Shown here: positions 1 to 8,186 of the stretch, piece after piece
How the letters are laid out: each line of letters starts with the position of its first letter
Position numbering within the stretch: the stretch's first letter is position 1
NCBI GenBank assembly: GCA_023248635.1
Contig: JAHFED010000004.1
Span: forward strand, 62,001 to 126,000
Length of the DNA: 64,000 nucleotides
Reading direction: 5' to 3'
From: Myxococcales bacterium
GTDB taxonomy: Bacteria; Myxococcota; UBA727; VGSZ01
Position numbers and translations under genes: made by a program
The notes under the pieces: generated by a model
Told to the model about the DNA's origin: nothing
The model's database searches: none
What the model saw: only the letters and a program-made list of their open reading frames with translations

Positions 1-95
1 GACTCCAGCTCGACCAGCTCGTTGCCAATTTGAGCAAGGCCCTCGCGGGCTTCGTCGATGAACAGACGTCGATACTTGTCGCGGTCGATGGCCAC
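1..95 (-). CDS. cheA: CheA-type histidine kinase, N-terminal fragment (runs off the left edge)
   Basis: Read on the minus strand, a GTG at 95 opens a frame encoding VAIDRDKYRRLFIDEAREG and continuing to the window edge, 31 codons in all. Lys-Tyr-x-x-Leu-Phe-x-x-Glu-Ala followed by a Leu/Glu-rich helix is the usual start of the CheA Hpt (P1) phosphotransfer domain. It begins 24 bases after the stop of cheY and on the same strand, which fits a chemotaxis operon. Only the first helix is visible, so the kinase core and the phospho-accepting histidine cannot be checked. Another Hpt protein is possible. Confidence 0.6.
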   Translation of the reverse strand, partial: MAIDRDKYRRLFIDEAREGLAQIGNELVELE

Positions 96-119
96 CGGCG
101 CCCAGCCTGGTCTGAAGGG

Positions 120-491
120 CTAGCGGCGGGCGGCGAGGACCTTGTTGACGACGTCGAGGACCTCTTCGGCCTTGAAGGGCTTGATGATGAAATCCACGGC
201 GCCGGCTTCGATGGCTTCCATCACCAGCGACTCCTGCCCCAGGGCCGAGCACATGACGATGCAGGCTTTGTCGTCGAAGGAGAGGATCTCCTTGGTGGCC
301 TCGATGCCGCTCTTGAAGGGCATGACGATGTCCATCGTGACGAGGTCGGGGCGGAGCTCTTTGTATTTGTCGACCGCTTCAACGCCGTGCACGGCCTCGC
401 CCACGATCTCGAATTCTCCGCCGGAGAAGATGTCCTTGATCATGTCCCGCATGAACACGGCGTCGTCGACGATCAGGACCCGCTTGGCCAT
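120..491 (-). CDS. cheY: CheY-like single-domain response regulator
   Basis: A 123-residue stand-alone receiver domain. The acidic pair is D9/D10, the phospho-acceptor is D54 (in TMDIVMP), the switch Ser is S82 and the conserved Lys is K104 (in IIKPF), so all catalytic residues are present. There is no output domain, which points to CheY-type signalling through protein contact, either to a motor or as a phosphate sink. The ATG at 491 has a GAGGT Shine-Dalgarno seven bases upstream. The next gene on the strand starts like cheA, supporting a chemotaxis role. The target (flagellar or gliding machinery) is not visible. Confidence 0.9.
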   Translation of the reverse strand: MAKRVLIVDDAVFMRDMIKDIFSGGEFEIVGEAVHGVEAVDKYKELRPDLVTMDIVMPFKSGIEATKEILSFDDKACIVMCSALGQESLVMEAIEAGAVDFIIKPFKAEEVLDVVNKVLAARR

Positions 492-662
492 GCAACAAAC
501 CTCGAGGAGAAAAACCCGATCCGGGTTCTACACCGAACCCGAGGCGGCCGCGCAAATCCGGGCTGGACGGCGCAAACCGTCGCCCTCCTCGCCGGCGCCT
601 GGCCCCCAAAGCAGGAACAACTTCGCTTGCACACCCTCCCAGGAAACGACCACTCTGCCGCC

Positions 663-2171
663 GTGAACGTCCTTTTCAGCCTGGCTGGCCTCTGCGCCGT
701 CGTCGTCGTCTTTGCCGATCTCCTCTCGCGGCTGCCCCAAAGACGGCGGATCACGGCCTTCGGCGGCAACGGCCCCTTTGCCTTCCCCCCGGGGTTTTTC
801 TGGGGGGCGGCCACCTCGGATCACCAGATCGAAAGGGCCCAAAACGACGATTGGACCGCCTTCGAGCGACGCGCCCACCGCGAGGGCAAGCAGGATCGCC
901 GCGCCGACGGCAACGTCTCGCCGGGTCATATTGCAGGATTCGGCTCTGTTCCGGCGGAATGGATCGATAGAAAGACCGACTTCGACGCGCACTACGCCAG
1001 CGACCTCGCGGCCTGCAAGGCCATGGGCCACAACGCCCACCGCTTCAGCATCTCCTGGGCGCGCTTGTTTCCGCGCCCCGGCATGAGCGAAGCAGACCCC
1101 GCCGGCGTCGCCTTCTACGCCGCCATCTTCGACGAGCTCGACAACAACGGCCTGCAGCCCTTCGTGACCCTCTTCCATTTCGCCAGCCCCCAATGGCTGT
1201 GGGAGGCACCCGACGCCGCCGGCAAGAGGGGACTCGAGCGCGAAGACGCCGTCGACGCCTTCGCCGTCTTCACCCGCGCTGTGGTGAAAAATTTCGGACC
1301 GAGGATCAAGTACTGGTGCACGCTCAATGAGCCGATGGTGTGGGCCTATCTTGGCTACCTCGACGGCGTGTTTCCCCCCGGCGAAAAAAGACCCGGCGGC
1401 CCCAAAGACGTGTTCGACGTCGTCGTCCAGCTGCTGCGCATGCACGCGGTGGCCTGGCAGGAGATCAAGAGCGTCGACGGCACAGCCCAGGTCGGCATCG
1501 CCCACCACATCCGCCACTTCATCCCCTGGCGGAAGTGGTGGCCCCTCGACGGCTTGACGGCGCTGCTCGTTGACCAGGCCTTCATGCTCGACTTCACGGA
1601 TGCCATCGACACCGGCACCCTGAGTGGGACCTTGACCGGCCGCAGCCTGAGCATCCCTGGCCTGGCGGGCACCGCGGACTACATCGGCCTCAACTATTAC
1701 GGCCGTTTCTATGTGAAGGCCGAGTTGCCGGGGAAGTTCAGCATCATTAAGCACGACGAGAACGAGCCGGGCGAAGAGAAGAACGACCTCGGCTGGGCCA
1801 TCGACGAAACCAGCTTCACGCCCGAGCTCGTGCGTTTTCACCGGCGCTACCGCAAGCCCCTCTACATCCTCGAAAACGGCATCGCCGACAACCACGACGA
1901 CGACGTCCGCCGCCAGGGGTTCATCGTGCGCCACGCCCGGGCCATGTGGCAGGCCATCGAAGAAGGCGCCGACGTCCGCGGCTTTTTCTTCTGGTCGCTC
2001 TTGGACAATTTCGAGTGGTCCGAGGGCTTCGATCCCCGCTTTGGCTTGCTGAAGGTCGACTACAAAAACGGCGGGGCACGCACCCCCCGCCCCTCGGTCG
2101 AGGTGTACCGGCAGATCGCGTCGGCCAACGCCATCCCCGTCTCGCTCTGGGCCCGCCATCGTCGTCGTTGA
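663..2171 (+). CDS. Membrane-anchored glycoside hydrolase family 1 (beta-glucosidase-like)
   Basis: A 502-residue GH1 enzyme, predicted to hydrolyse beta-glycosides with retention. The acid/base Glu is E223 in WCTLNEP and the nucleophile is E404 in YILENG. Other GH1 signatures are FFWGAATSDHQIE near the start, FSISWARLFP, and FFWSLLDNFEW near the end. The frame is open from position 30, but the part before 663 only shadows cheY. The GTG at 663 gives a protein that begins with a hydrophobic helix (VLFSLAGLCAVVVVFADLL), so it is probably tethered to the inner membrane. Most bacterial GH1 enzymes are soluble, making this anchor unusual. The substrate cannot be told from sequence. The next gene follows 24 bases downstream. 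Confidence 0.88.
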   Translation: MNVLFSLAGLCAVVVVFADLLSRLPQRRRITAFGGNGPFAFPPGFFWGAATSDHQIERAQNDDWTAFERRAHREGKQDRRADGNVSPGHIAGFGSVPAEWIDRKTDFDAHYASDLAACKAMGHNAHRFSISWARLFPRPGMSEADPAGVAFYAAIFDELDNNGLQPFVTLFHFASPQWLWEAPDAAGKRGLEREDAVDAFAVFTRAVVKNFGPRIKYWCTLNEPMVWAYLGYLDGVFPPGEKRPGGPKDVFDVVVQLLRMHAVAWQEIKSVDGTAQVGIAHHIRHFIPWRKWWPLDGLTALLVDQAFMLDFTDAIDTGTLSGTLTGRSLSIPGLAGTADYIGLNYYGRFYVKAELPGKFSIIKHDENEPGEEKNDLGWAIDETSFTPELVRFHRRYRKPLYILENGIADNHDDDVRRQGFIVRHARAMWQAIEEGADVRGFFFWSLLDNFEWSEGFDPRFGLLKVDYKNGGARTPRPSVEVYRQIASANAIPVSLWARHRRR

Positions 2172-2195
2172 GCCCCAGACGGGATAGGGTGGGCC

Positions 2196-2759
2196 ATGGC
2201 CACCGACAGGCTCGCCCCCGGCTTCTTGCTCGCGCCGCCACCGCTGGCGGATCCGAATTTCGACAAGACCCTGGTGTTGTTGGCGGCCCACGAGCCAGCG
2301 GGGTCCATGGGCTTCATCGTCAACCGCGCCAGCGAGATGATGCTGCACACCTTGCTGAAGGAGCTCGAGATCGCCCCCATGATCGGGGATCGGCAGGTGT
2401 TGATCGGCGGCCCCGTTTCGGGTTTCTCCGGCTTCGTCTTGTACGAGCACCGCTCGGGCGAGCCGCTGGGACCGGGGATCGAGGTGAGCGAGACCATCTC
2501 GGTGTCGCCGTCGCGAGAGGTGCTCGAGAGTGCCGCCCAGGGTCGCCTGCCCGGACGCTTTGACCTGCTGTTGGGCTACGCGGGCTGGGCCCCCGAGCAG
2601 CTGGAGAACGAGCTGGGCCGCGGCAGTTGGTTGCATGCCCCTTTCGACGCCGAGCTCCTCTTCGACGTGCCGGTGCCCGAGCGCTGGGAAGAGACCTACG
2701 CACGTCTGGGCGTAGACCCGGTGGGCTTCATCTCGGTTCGTGGCGGGGCCCAAGCGTAG
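2196..2759 (+). CDS. yqgE: YqgE/AlgH family protein (UPF0301)
   Basis: A 187-residue protein matching the YqgE/AlgH family along its whole length: LADPNFDKTLVLLAAHE near the start, GSMGFIVNR, then LLLGYAGWAPEQLENE and a Trp-Leu-x-x-x-Phe-Asp segment towards the end. The family is widespread in Gram-negative bacteria; it is linked to alginate regulation in Pseudomonas, but its biochemical role is not settled. The ATG at 2196 follows a G-rich stretch and lies 24 bases after the GH1 gene, so the two may be co-transcribed. Confidence 0.9.
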   Translation: MATDRLAPGFLLAPPPLADPNFDKTLVLLAAHEPAGSMGFIVNRASEMMLHTLLKELEIAPMIGDRQVLIGGPVSGFSGFVLYEHRSGEPLGPGIEVSETISVSPSREVLESAAQGRLPGRFDLLLGYAGWAPEQLENELGRGSWLHAPFDAELLFDVPVPERWEETYARLGVDPVGFISVRGGAQA

Positions 2760-2897
2760 CGTTGAGGCATACGGCCCGTCGTGATGTTCACGGGACTGGT
2801 TGCGTCGATCGGGGGGACCCGTGGCATCGTACCGCCGATGTGCGGACTTTCCTGGTCCCCACACCCCTGGTGCTCGAACCTCGAGAGGTCTGAACTC

Positions 2898-4016
2898 ATG
2901 AAGAGATTTGCAATTGGTCTGGTCGCAACCGCATTGCTGGGCTTGGGGCTGACAGCGGCAGGCTGCGAGCCGCCACCGCCGGCCGAGGGGGAGGGAGAAG
3001 AAGGAGAAGGAGAAGGAGAAGGAGAGGGCGAAGGAGAGGGTGAAGGAGAGGGTGAAGGAGAAGCCAGCACCATTGATGCCACCGACGCCACCGTCGTCTT
3101 GCTGCGCGCCGTCGTCACCGACTTCATCGGCAACACGGCGGCGAACACATCGACCAATGGATTCTTCTCGAACGAGTCCCTCGACGCGAACCGCCTGCAG
3201 AACTGCCTCGTGCACCAGGTCGCGACGGTGCTGGGCGTCGCGGGCGCCAACTATGCCGGCGGGGCGGAGGCCTCAGCCAATGACGTTTACGACGTCACCA
3301 ACCTCACGCCGATCCTCTGTCGGGACATGGTGAGCATCCACGCGGGGCTCGGTGTCTCCGAAGATCAATTCACCTTCCTCGTCGGTGATCTCAGCGGCGC
3401 CATGGAGTCGAATTTCGTCGATCAGCCGACCCAGACCACCATCCTCACGGCGCTGGGCGGCTTGCACGACGACATCGTCGAGCACCCCTTGAACAACGAG
3501 ACCATCTACCTCCGCCTCGGCGGCAAAGACGGCATCAATACCGCGTTGAACGGCGAAGACTGCGATCCGGCCACGGGGGGCAACCAGGACTGCTTCTTGG
3601 CCCGCGTGCTCGCTGACGCGTCGATCAACGGCTTCTTCGCCGCCTTCAGCGCCGACGATGTCACCCGGCTGACGGAGTGTTTGCAGCGGCAGCTCGCAGA
3701 GGCGACCGGCGGACCCGACGTCTATTTCGAGTCCAACGGCCTTGCCGAGACCCAGGTCGACGGCACCAACCAATGCCAGAGCATGCTCGACATCCACACG
3801 GGGCTCGGGATCACCGACGCCGAGTACGAGAGCCTCGATCTCCACCTTGTGGATGCCCTCACGGCGCTGGGCGTCTTGCCCGATGACATCACGACCATCG
3901 CCGGTGTGCTGACAGGCAGCCAGATTTGCAAGGACATCATCGAGCTCGCCGACGACGCCACCGAGACGACGGCGTGCGCGGCCTTCGACCCCGACGACGA
4001 CCCGGATGCGCCGTGA
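2898..4016 (+). CDS. Lipoprotein with two tandem truncated-haemoglobin (group I-like) domains
   Basis: The ATG at 2898 has GAGAGGT just upstream and starts a 372-residue lipoprotein with lipobox LTAAGC (C23). A Gly-Glu spacer (about residues 30-55) is followed by two copies of a globin-like domain. Each carries the proximal-His motif of truncated haemoglobins: CRDMVSIHAGLG (H148) and QSMLDIHTGLG (H300), 152 residues apart. The second copy has the family start (YLRLGGKDGI), FLARVLADASINGFF and QLAEATGGP. The usual Tyr in the B helix appears to be Ile in copy 1 and Leu in copy 2, and copy 2 has an insertion before that helix. A surface-anchored haem protein binding O2, NO or haem is inferred. 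A terminator follows. Confidence 0.8.
   Translation: MKRFAIGLVATALLGLGLTAAGCEPPPPAEGEGEEGEGEGEGEGEGEGEGEGEGEASTIDATDATVVLLRAVVTDFIGNTAANTSTNGFFSNESLDANRLQNCLVHQVATVLGVAGANYAGGAEASANDVYDVTNLTPILCRDMVSIHAGLGVSEDQFTFLVGDLSGAMESNFVDQPTQTTILTALGGLHDDIVEHPLNNETIYLRLGGKDGINTALNGEDCDPATGGNQDCFLARVLADASINGFFAAFSADDVTRLTECLQRQLAEATGGPDVYFESNGLAETQVDGTNQCQSMLDIHTGLGITDAEYESLDLHLVDALTALGVLPDDITTIAGVLTGSQICKDIIELADDATETTACAAFDPDDDPDAP
2985..3062 (+). repeat. GAG/GGA microsatellite coding a Gly-Glu tether
   Basis: A 78-base purine-only run of GAA/GAG and GGA/GGC/GGT codons encodes 26 residues of alternating Glu and Gly right after the lipid-attachment Cys. Such strings act as flexible tethers in lipoproteins of this group. 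Near-perfect six-base periodicity makes length change by slippage likely, always in frame. Confidence 0.85.
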
Positions 4017-4043
4017 GCTGAGGCTCCACCGGCGTAGCAAGGG

Positions 4044-4076
4044 AGCCCCGGTCTTGGGATCGGGGCTTCTTTCTTT
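4044..4076 (+). terminator. Intrinsic terminator of the globin lipoprotein gene
   Basis: AGCCCCG (4044-4050) pairs with CGGGGCT (4061-4067) across a 10-base loop and is followed by a pyrimidine run with eight T residues. It lies 28 bases past the stop codon at 4016. Confidence 0.75.
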
Positions 4077-4100
4077 GGGTCACGGGTGTGGAGAGCTGGC

Positions 4101-4940
4101 ATGAAGCGCGCGATCAAAGTATCGATGTTTTCGTCGTTGGTACGCCCGAAAAAAATTGTAGGAATGCTGCTGTTGCTCGGCGCCTCTGCTTGGGCGTACC
4201 ACCGTTTCCAAGTGTGGGATCGCACCCGAGATGTATTTCCGGAGTTCATCGATGTGCCCGCAGGGGCCCGGGCGCCGCCAACGGCGAGGCTGCTGGGGCT
4301 CACGCCAGGGACGACGACGCTGCCGGAATTCAATGCCTGGTCCGCCGCCCACGGCTTGTCGTGCAGCGACACCTCCATGCGCGCGTTGATGGAAAAAGGT
4401 CGGCAAGAGACCCAGGCCAAAATGAAACAAGCCGAAGACGAAGGACAAGATCCAGATGCAGTAAGTGGTGCATCTCGTGCGAATTATCATTCAAAGAAAG
4501 AGCGAAATCCCCAAGTGCGCATGGCCTGCTACGACGCCGACCTCGTCAAGCTCGGCGACGGGATCGATCGGGGGCCCGCGCGCCAGGCAACGGTGATGGC
4601 CATCTTCGATGGCGCTGCTCTGCCGCTGCGTTACGTGGGCGTCTGGCGCCGTTACTTCAGCGAGCAGGCGACCCTCGAGCAGTGGAAGACGACGACGGCG
4701 CGCCTGGAGACCGAGCTGGGTCCGCCGACGAAGCAGAGCGCCAGCCGTCCTGTCGAAGACGACGACCCCCTGACCAAGCCCTTCGAGCGGATGGTACTCG
4801 TGCGCGACGAGTGGCGATTTGCGGATCGTCGCGCCGAGGTGCAGGTGATCAACATGGGACCACAGAAGGGAATCGATTTTCGCGAGATCCTCGAGATTCC
4901 TTGGCCCGTGCGCACCGATGGGCCGCCTGCGGGTCCATGA
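4101..4940 (+). CDS. Membrane-anchored hypothetical protein
   Basis: A 279-residue protein starting at the ATG at 4101, which has GGAGAG upstream; an in-frame GTG at 4086 is the alternative. One membrane segment near residues 18-33 (IVGMLLLLGASAWAYHRF) is followed by a soluble region, probably periplasmic. The segment around residues 95-130 is charged and low in complexity. The C-terminal half contains a predicted alpha/beta stretch (RYVGVWRRYFSEQATLEQW). I do not recognise a family. It stands alone between the terminator at 4044-4076 and the MoxR gene. Confidence 0.65.
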   Translation: MKRAIKVSMFSSLVRPKKIVGMLLLLGASAWAYHRFQVWDRTRDVFPEFIDVPAGARAPPTARLLGLTPGTTTLPEFNAWSAAHGLSCSDTSMRALMEKGRQETQAKMKQAEDEGQDPDAVSGASRANYHSKKERNPQVRMACYDADLVKLGDGIDRGPARQATVMAIFDGAALPLRYVGVWRRYFSEQATLEQWKTTTARLETELGPPTKQSASRPVEDDDPLTKPFERMVLVRDEWRFADRRAEVQVINMGPQKGIDFREILEIPWPVRTDGPPAGP

Positions 4941-4954
4941 TTCGGGCTCCTTGC

Positions 4955-4990
4955 TGGCGCACTTTTCCGCTGCGTTCCGCTCGCGATGAA
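4955..4990. repeat. Dispersed repeat F, copy 1
   Basis: This intergenic block resembles 11020-11055: both read as GGCRCTTYTTYCGCTGCG followed by a CGCTCGCGAT motif. It lies 15 bases after a stop codon. Two copies are visible, so the family is weakly defined. Confidence 0.4.
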
Positions 4991-5103
4991 GCCCCGAAAT
5001 CACGATCACCTTGGGATGATCGGCGCCGTCGTCGACGCGACAACGGTCTGGGGCAAAGAACGGTTCGACGCGACGACGACGTTCAGGCTAGAAACCGGGC
5101 CGT

Positions 5104-6384
5104 ATGTCTCATCCCTTGAAGCCGCGATTTGATGCTGTTCGTCGAGAGCTCGAGCAGAAATTCCTCGCGAAAGAAGAGATCATCCGTCTGATGGTCGTCG
5201 CCGCCATCGCGGGCGAGCACATGGTGCTGATCGGGCCGCCGGGAACGGCCAAGTCGGCGGTCATCCGCAGCTTCGCCAAGCTCATCGATGCCAAGTACTT
5301 CGAGTACCTGCTCACGCGCTTCTCCGAGCCCAACGAGCTCTTTGGGCCCGTGGACATCCAGGGCTTCCGTCAGGGAACCTACCGCCGGGTGACGACGGGG
5401 ATGTTGCCCGAAGCCGAGATCGTGTTCCTCGACGAGGCCTTCAAGGCCAACTCGGCGATCCTGAACTCCCTGCTCACCCTCTTGAACGAGCGCCGCTTCA
5501 ACAATGGCAGCACCGTGGTGCGCGTCCCGCTGATCTCGCTCTTCGCCGCCAGCAACGAGGTCCCGAGCTCCGACAACCTCGACGCCATCTTCGACCGGTT
5601 CTTGTTGCGGGTGCACTCCGACAACCTCGACAGCTACCACTTCCACGAATTGATGACCAAAGGCCTGGCCCTCGAACGCGCCTCCTCGCGCGACGAGCTC
5701 GCCGAAGCCTCCGCCGCCCGGCTGGCCCAACAACAGCTGCACCAGCTCGCCGGCACTGGGGTCGCCGTGCCCCCACCGCTGCCGCTGGCGTCGACGAAGA
5801 CGCTGCTCTCGGCGGCCGATCTCCACACCTGCCGACGCTCGCTGCTCGACAAGGTAGAATTCCCCGAGGAATTCCTCGCGACTTATAAGGGATTGTGTTT
5901 TCAGTTGCGCGGCGAAGGAATCTCGTTGTCTGATCGACGGGTTGTCCGCCTGCTGAAAATGTTCGCGGCATCGGCCTTCCTCGACGGGCGTACGCGCACG
6001 CACGAGGGCGATCTCTTCATCTTGAGACACACCTGGAACAACCTCGACCAGCGAGAAATCCTAGACGACGTCGTCGAACCGGTGATCGCGCAATACTATG
6101 CCGAGCACCCCGACGACCGACCCATGGTCGCCACCGCCGACATCGACCGACTCGTCTCTGAGCTCAACCTCGTGAACAAGACTCTCACCCAGGGTGGCGA
6201 GCTCAGCGACATCCAGCTCTTCACCCAGCTGCGCAACCTCAACGATCTGCGCGCGGCCTTTGCGGCCACCGGCGGCGACACGGCCCAGCGCATGGTCAAA
6301 CAGATCGACACGCTCCTGGAGCAGATCTTCGAGGGGAACCGCTTTGGCCAGGAGGGCGTCTCCGGCATCCCCGCGCCCCGCTGA
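5104..6384 (+). CDS. MoxR/RavA-type AAA+ ATPase
   Basis: A 426-residue MoxR-family ATPase. Walker A is GPPGTAKS (44-51), Walker B is EIVFLDE (105-111), and the motif SEPNELFGPVD and the sensor-1 region FAASNEVPS are typical of the RavA branch. These ATPases act as chaperones that remodel or load cofactors into partner proteins, usually with a von Willebrand A-domain protein encoded next to them. No such partner lies here: the next feature is a tRNA. The C-terminal third beyond residue 300 is family-specific and helical. The start is the first ATG of the frame; no strong Shine-Dalgarno is seen. Confidence 0.9.
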   Translation: MSHPLKPRFDAVRRELEQKFLAKEEIIRLMVVAAIAGEHMVLIGPPGTAKSAVIRSFAKLIDAKYFEYLLTRFSEPNELFGPVDIQGFRQGTYRRVTTGMLPEAEIVFLDEAFKANSAILNSLLTLLNERRFNNGSTVVRVPLISLFAASNEVPSSDNLDAIFDRFLLRVHSDNLDSYHFHELMTKGLALERASSRDELAEASAARLAQQQLHQLAGTGVAVPPPLPLASTKTLLSAADLHTCRRSLLDKVEFPEEFLATYKGLCFQLRGEGISLSDRRVVRLLKMFAASAFLDGRTRTHEGDLFILRHTWNNLDQREILDDVVEPVIAQYYAEHPDDRPMVATADIDRLVSELNLVNKTLTQGGELSDIQLFTQLRNLNDLRAAFAATGGDTAQRMVKQIDTLLEQIFEGNRFGQEGVSGIPAPR

Positions 6385-6400
6385 CCCAGCGACGTCGGCG

Positions 6401-6428
6401 TTGACAGCGAAGGCGCCTCTGCTACGAA
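6401..6428 (+). promoter_or_regulatory. Sigma-70 type promoter of tRNA-Glu
   Basis: A perfect TTGACA (6401-6406) lies 16 bases before TACGAA (6423-6428). Transcription would start near 6436, just ahead of the mature tRNA 5' end at 6443. Confidence 0.6.
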
Positions 6429-6442
6429 TTCACTGCGACGAT

Positions 6443-6517
6443 GGCCCCATCGTCTAGCGGTTAGGACGGGAGCCTCTCACGTTCCAAACGGGAGTTCGAT
6501 TCTCCCTGGGGTCACCA
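6443..6517 (+). tRNA. tRNA-Glu (CTC)
   Basis: A complete cloverleaf. The acceptor GGCCCCA pairs with TGGGGTC (one G-T pair), the D arm contains TAGCGGTTAGGA, the anticodon stem GGAGC/GTTCC closes a loop with CTC at 34-36, and the T arm is GGGAG-TTCGATT-CTCCC. The CCA end is encoded (6515-6517). It has its own promoter and a strong terminator. Confidence 0.95.
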
Positions 6518-6528
6518 GCAACTGCGAA

Positions 6529-6558
6529 GGGCGCGTGCGAACACGCGCCCTTTGTTTT
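6529..6558 (+). terminator. Intrinsic terminator after tRNA-Glu
   Basis: GGGCGCGTG (6529-6537) and CACGCGCCC (6542-6550) form a perfect 9-bp stem with a CGAA loop, followed by TTTGTTTT. Confidence 0.9.
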
Positions 6559-6602
6559 GGGTTGGCGTGCGAGCAGGCGCGGTTCGCACGCCCAGAGCAA
6601 GT

Positions 6603-8186
6603 TCATTCTCGTGAGGTGCTTTCGCTGCCTGCTCGGAGTCGCAGGGCGGTGACGCGGCTGCTGGCGGCGACGGGCTCCGTCGTCAGATGCGCCGCCGACA
6701 GCGTGCCCAGCAACGCGTCGAGAGCCTGCTGGCGTCCGCCCGAGGTGACCTCGTTCGGCAGCACCAAGACCATGCGCGGGCCGTGCTCGAGCACCAGGGC
6801 CCGGGCCTCGTCGGCGACGTGTGCCTGCTTCGATTCGGAATCCCAGTTGCCGGGGTGGGCTTCGATGTCGACGGGAAAAGCGCGCACGCGCTTGCCGTCG
6901 CCGCCGCTGGCGATCAGAGCGGCTTTCATGGGGCCGTAGTCGAGGCCGAAGACGACGACTGGCGCCTCGGGGTCCACTCCGGCGATGACCGCGGCGGCGA
7001 TGGGGCGGTAGTGGTGGTAGGGCTCTTCGTCGACCATGGCCTGTGTGGACACCCCTGCGCTGAGCACCACGAGCGCGCCCAGGCCGGTCACCGCCAAGCT
7101 CGCCTCGAGATGAAGGACCGGCGCGAGCCGGGTTGCCACGACGTCGGCACCAGCCGCGACGAGCAGCGCAAGCGGGACCAGGGCCGTCATTTCGTAGCGA
7201 CCGGCCAAGTACATCGGGCTCACGAAGGTGGCGACGAAGGGCGCTGCGATCAAGACGACGACGGCAGCGACGTGCACGAGCACCGCGAAGGAGCGCCGCC
7301 GCCAGCCATCGACGAGCGCGGCGGCGACGAGGCCCGCAGCAACCAGCGCCGCGGCCCACGCGCCCATGTGCGCTGGAACCCCCGCCAAGCTGCGCAGATA
7401 GGCCGGAAAGGGCGGCACATTGAACAACGCCGCCGTCGTTGCGGCCAGCTCGCCGCTGGGCCCGAGGCTCTGCCAGTTCGTCGAGATGAACCCGCCCTCC
7501 GCCGCCAGCACGCGCACCTGACCCGGCACGACGACGAGCACCCAGGGCGCCCAGCCGGCGAGGACGACGGCGAGCCCCAGGGCCAGGTCGCGCCGACCTC
7601 GGGAGCGCAGCTCCGGTGCCATTAGGGCGAGCCCCCACAGTGGCAGCAGCAGCGCGCCGAAATTGTGGAGATAGAGAGCGGCCAGCTGAAAGACCGCGGC
7701 GGCGACGACGGACCAGCGACACGTTCTTCCGCGCAGCAGGCACTGCACGATCCAAAAGGCCAGCAGCCACTGCGTCGCGTAGGGCCGGCCCTCGGCACCG
7801 TAGTACACGGCGAAGGGATGGGTTGAGAGCAGCGCGGCCGCCGACACGCGTGCTGGGCGCGAGAGCTCGCCCACCGGCCCGATCAAAATCGATGCGATCA
7901 ACCCGACGGCCATCACGATGGACAGTCCACGCAGCACGAGCGCGCTCGCAGGCCAGATGCCGAAGGCCGCGCGGATCAACACATAATACAGCGGCGGATG
8001 TGCTTCTTTCTGAATTGTTTTGATTAGAACTGGAAGCGATTCAAATCCGTATAAAAATGAAAACGCTTCATCGATCCATAAATCTGATGATACGGCGAGA
8101 AGTGCGCGGACGATAACGGCATAGACGACGAGGGCGACGCCGGCGCCGGCGAAGGTCAGGTTGGCCTGGGTCGAGGATACTTTCAT
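6603..8186 (-). CDS. GT-C fold membrane glycosyltransferase (PMT/ArnT-like)
   Basis: A 527-residue polytopic protein with about ten membrane helices and a soluble C-terminal part. The Asp-Glu pair in the first outside loop (DLWIDEAFS, D39/E40), HPPLYY after it and GAEGRPYA further on are the motif pattern of GT-C enzymes that transfer sugars from polyprenyl-phosphate donors. The start is placed at the ATG at 8186 because it overlaps the upstream stop as ATGA; the open frame runs 32 codons further upstream. The upstream partner is a GT2-type enzyme, which could make the lipid-linked sugar this protein uses. The acceptor is unknown. Confidence 0.8.
   Translation of the reverse strand: MKVSSTQANLTFAGAGVALVVYAVIVRALLAVSSDLWIDEAFSFLYGFESLPVLIKTIQKEAHPPLYYVLIRAAFGIWPASALVLRGLSIVMAVGLIASILIGPVGELSRPARVSAAALLSTHPFAVYYGAEGRPYATQWLLAFWIVQCLLRGRTCRWSVVAAAVFQLAALYLHNFGALLLPLWGLALMAPELRSRGRRDLALGLAVVLAGWAPWVLVVVPGQVRVLAAEGGFISTNWQSLGPSGELAATTAALFNVPPFPAYLRSLAGVPAHMGAWAAALVAAGLVAAALVDGWRRRSFAVLVHVAAVVVLIAAPFVATFVSPMYLAGRYEMTALVPLALLVAAGADVVATRLAPVLHLEASLAVTGLGALVVLSAGVSTQAMVDEEPYHHYRPIAAAVIAGVDPEAPVVVFGLDYGPMKAALIASGGDGKRVRAFPVDIEAHPGNWDSESKQAHVADEARALVLEHGPRMVLVLPNEVTSGGRQQALDALLGTLSAAHLTTEPVAASSRVTALRLRAGSESTSRE

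Noticed and set aside
30-662. Upstream extension of the GH1 frame
   Set aside because: It is antisense to cheY and lacks GH1 similarity. The GTG at 663 starts directly before the hydrophobic helix.
528-3215. Long minus-strand open frame (895 codons)
   Set aside because: It lies opposite the GH1, YqgE and globin genes, which have clear motifs. High GC leaves the opposite strand open, and it has no recognisable domain.
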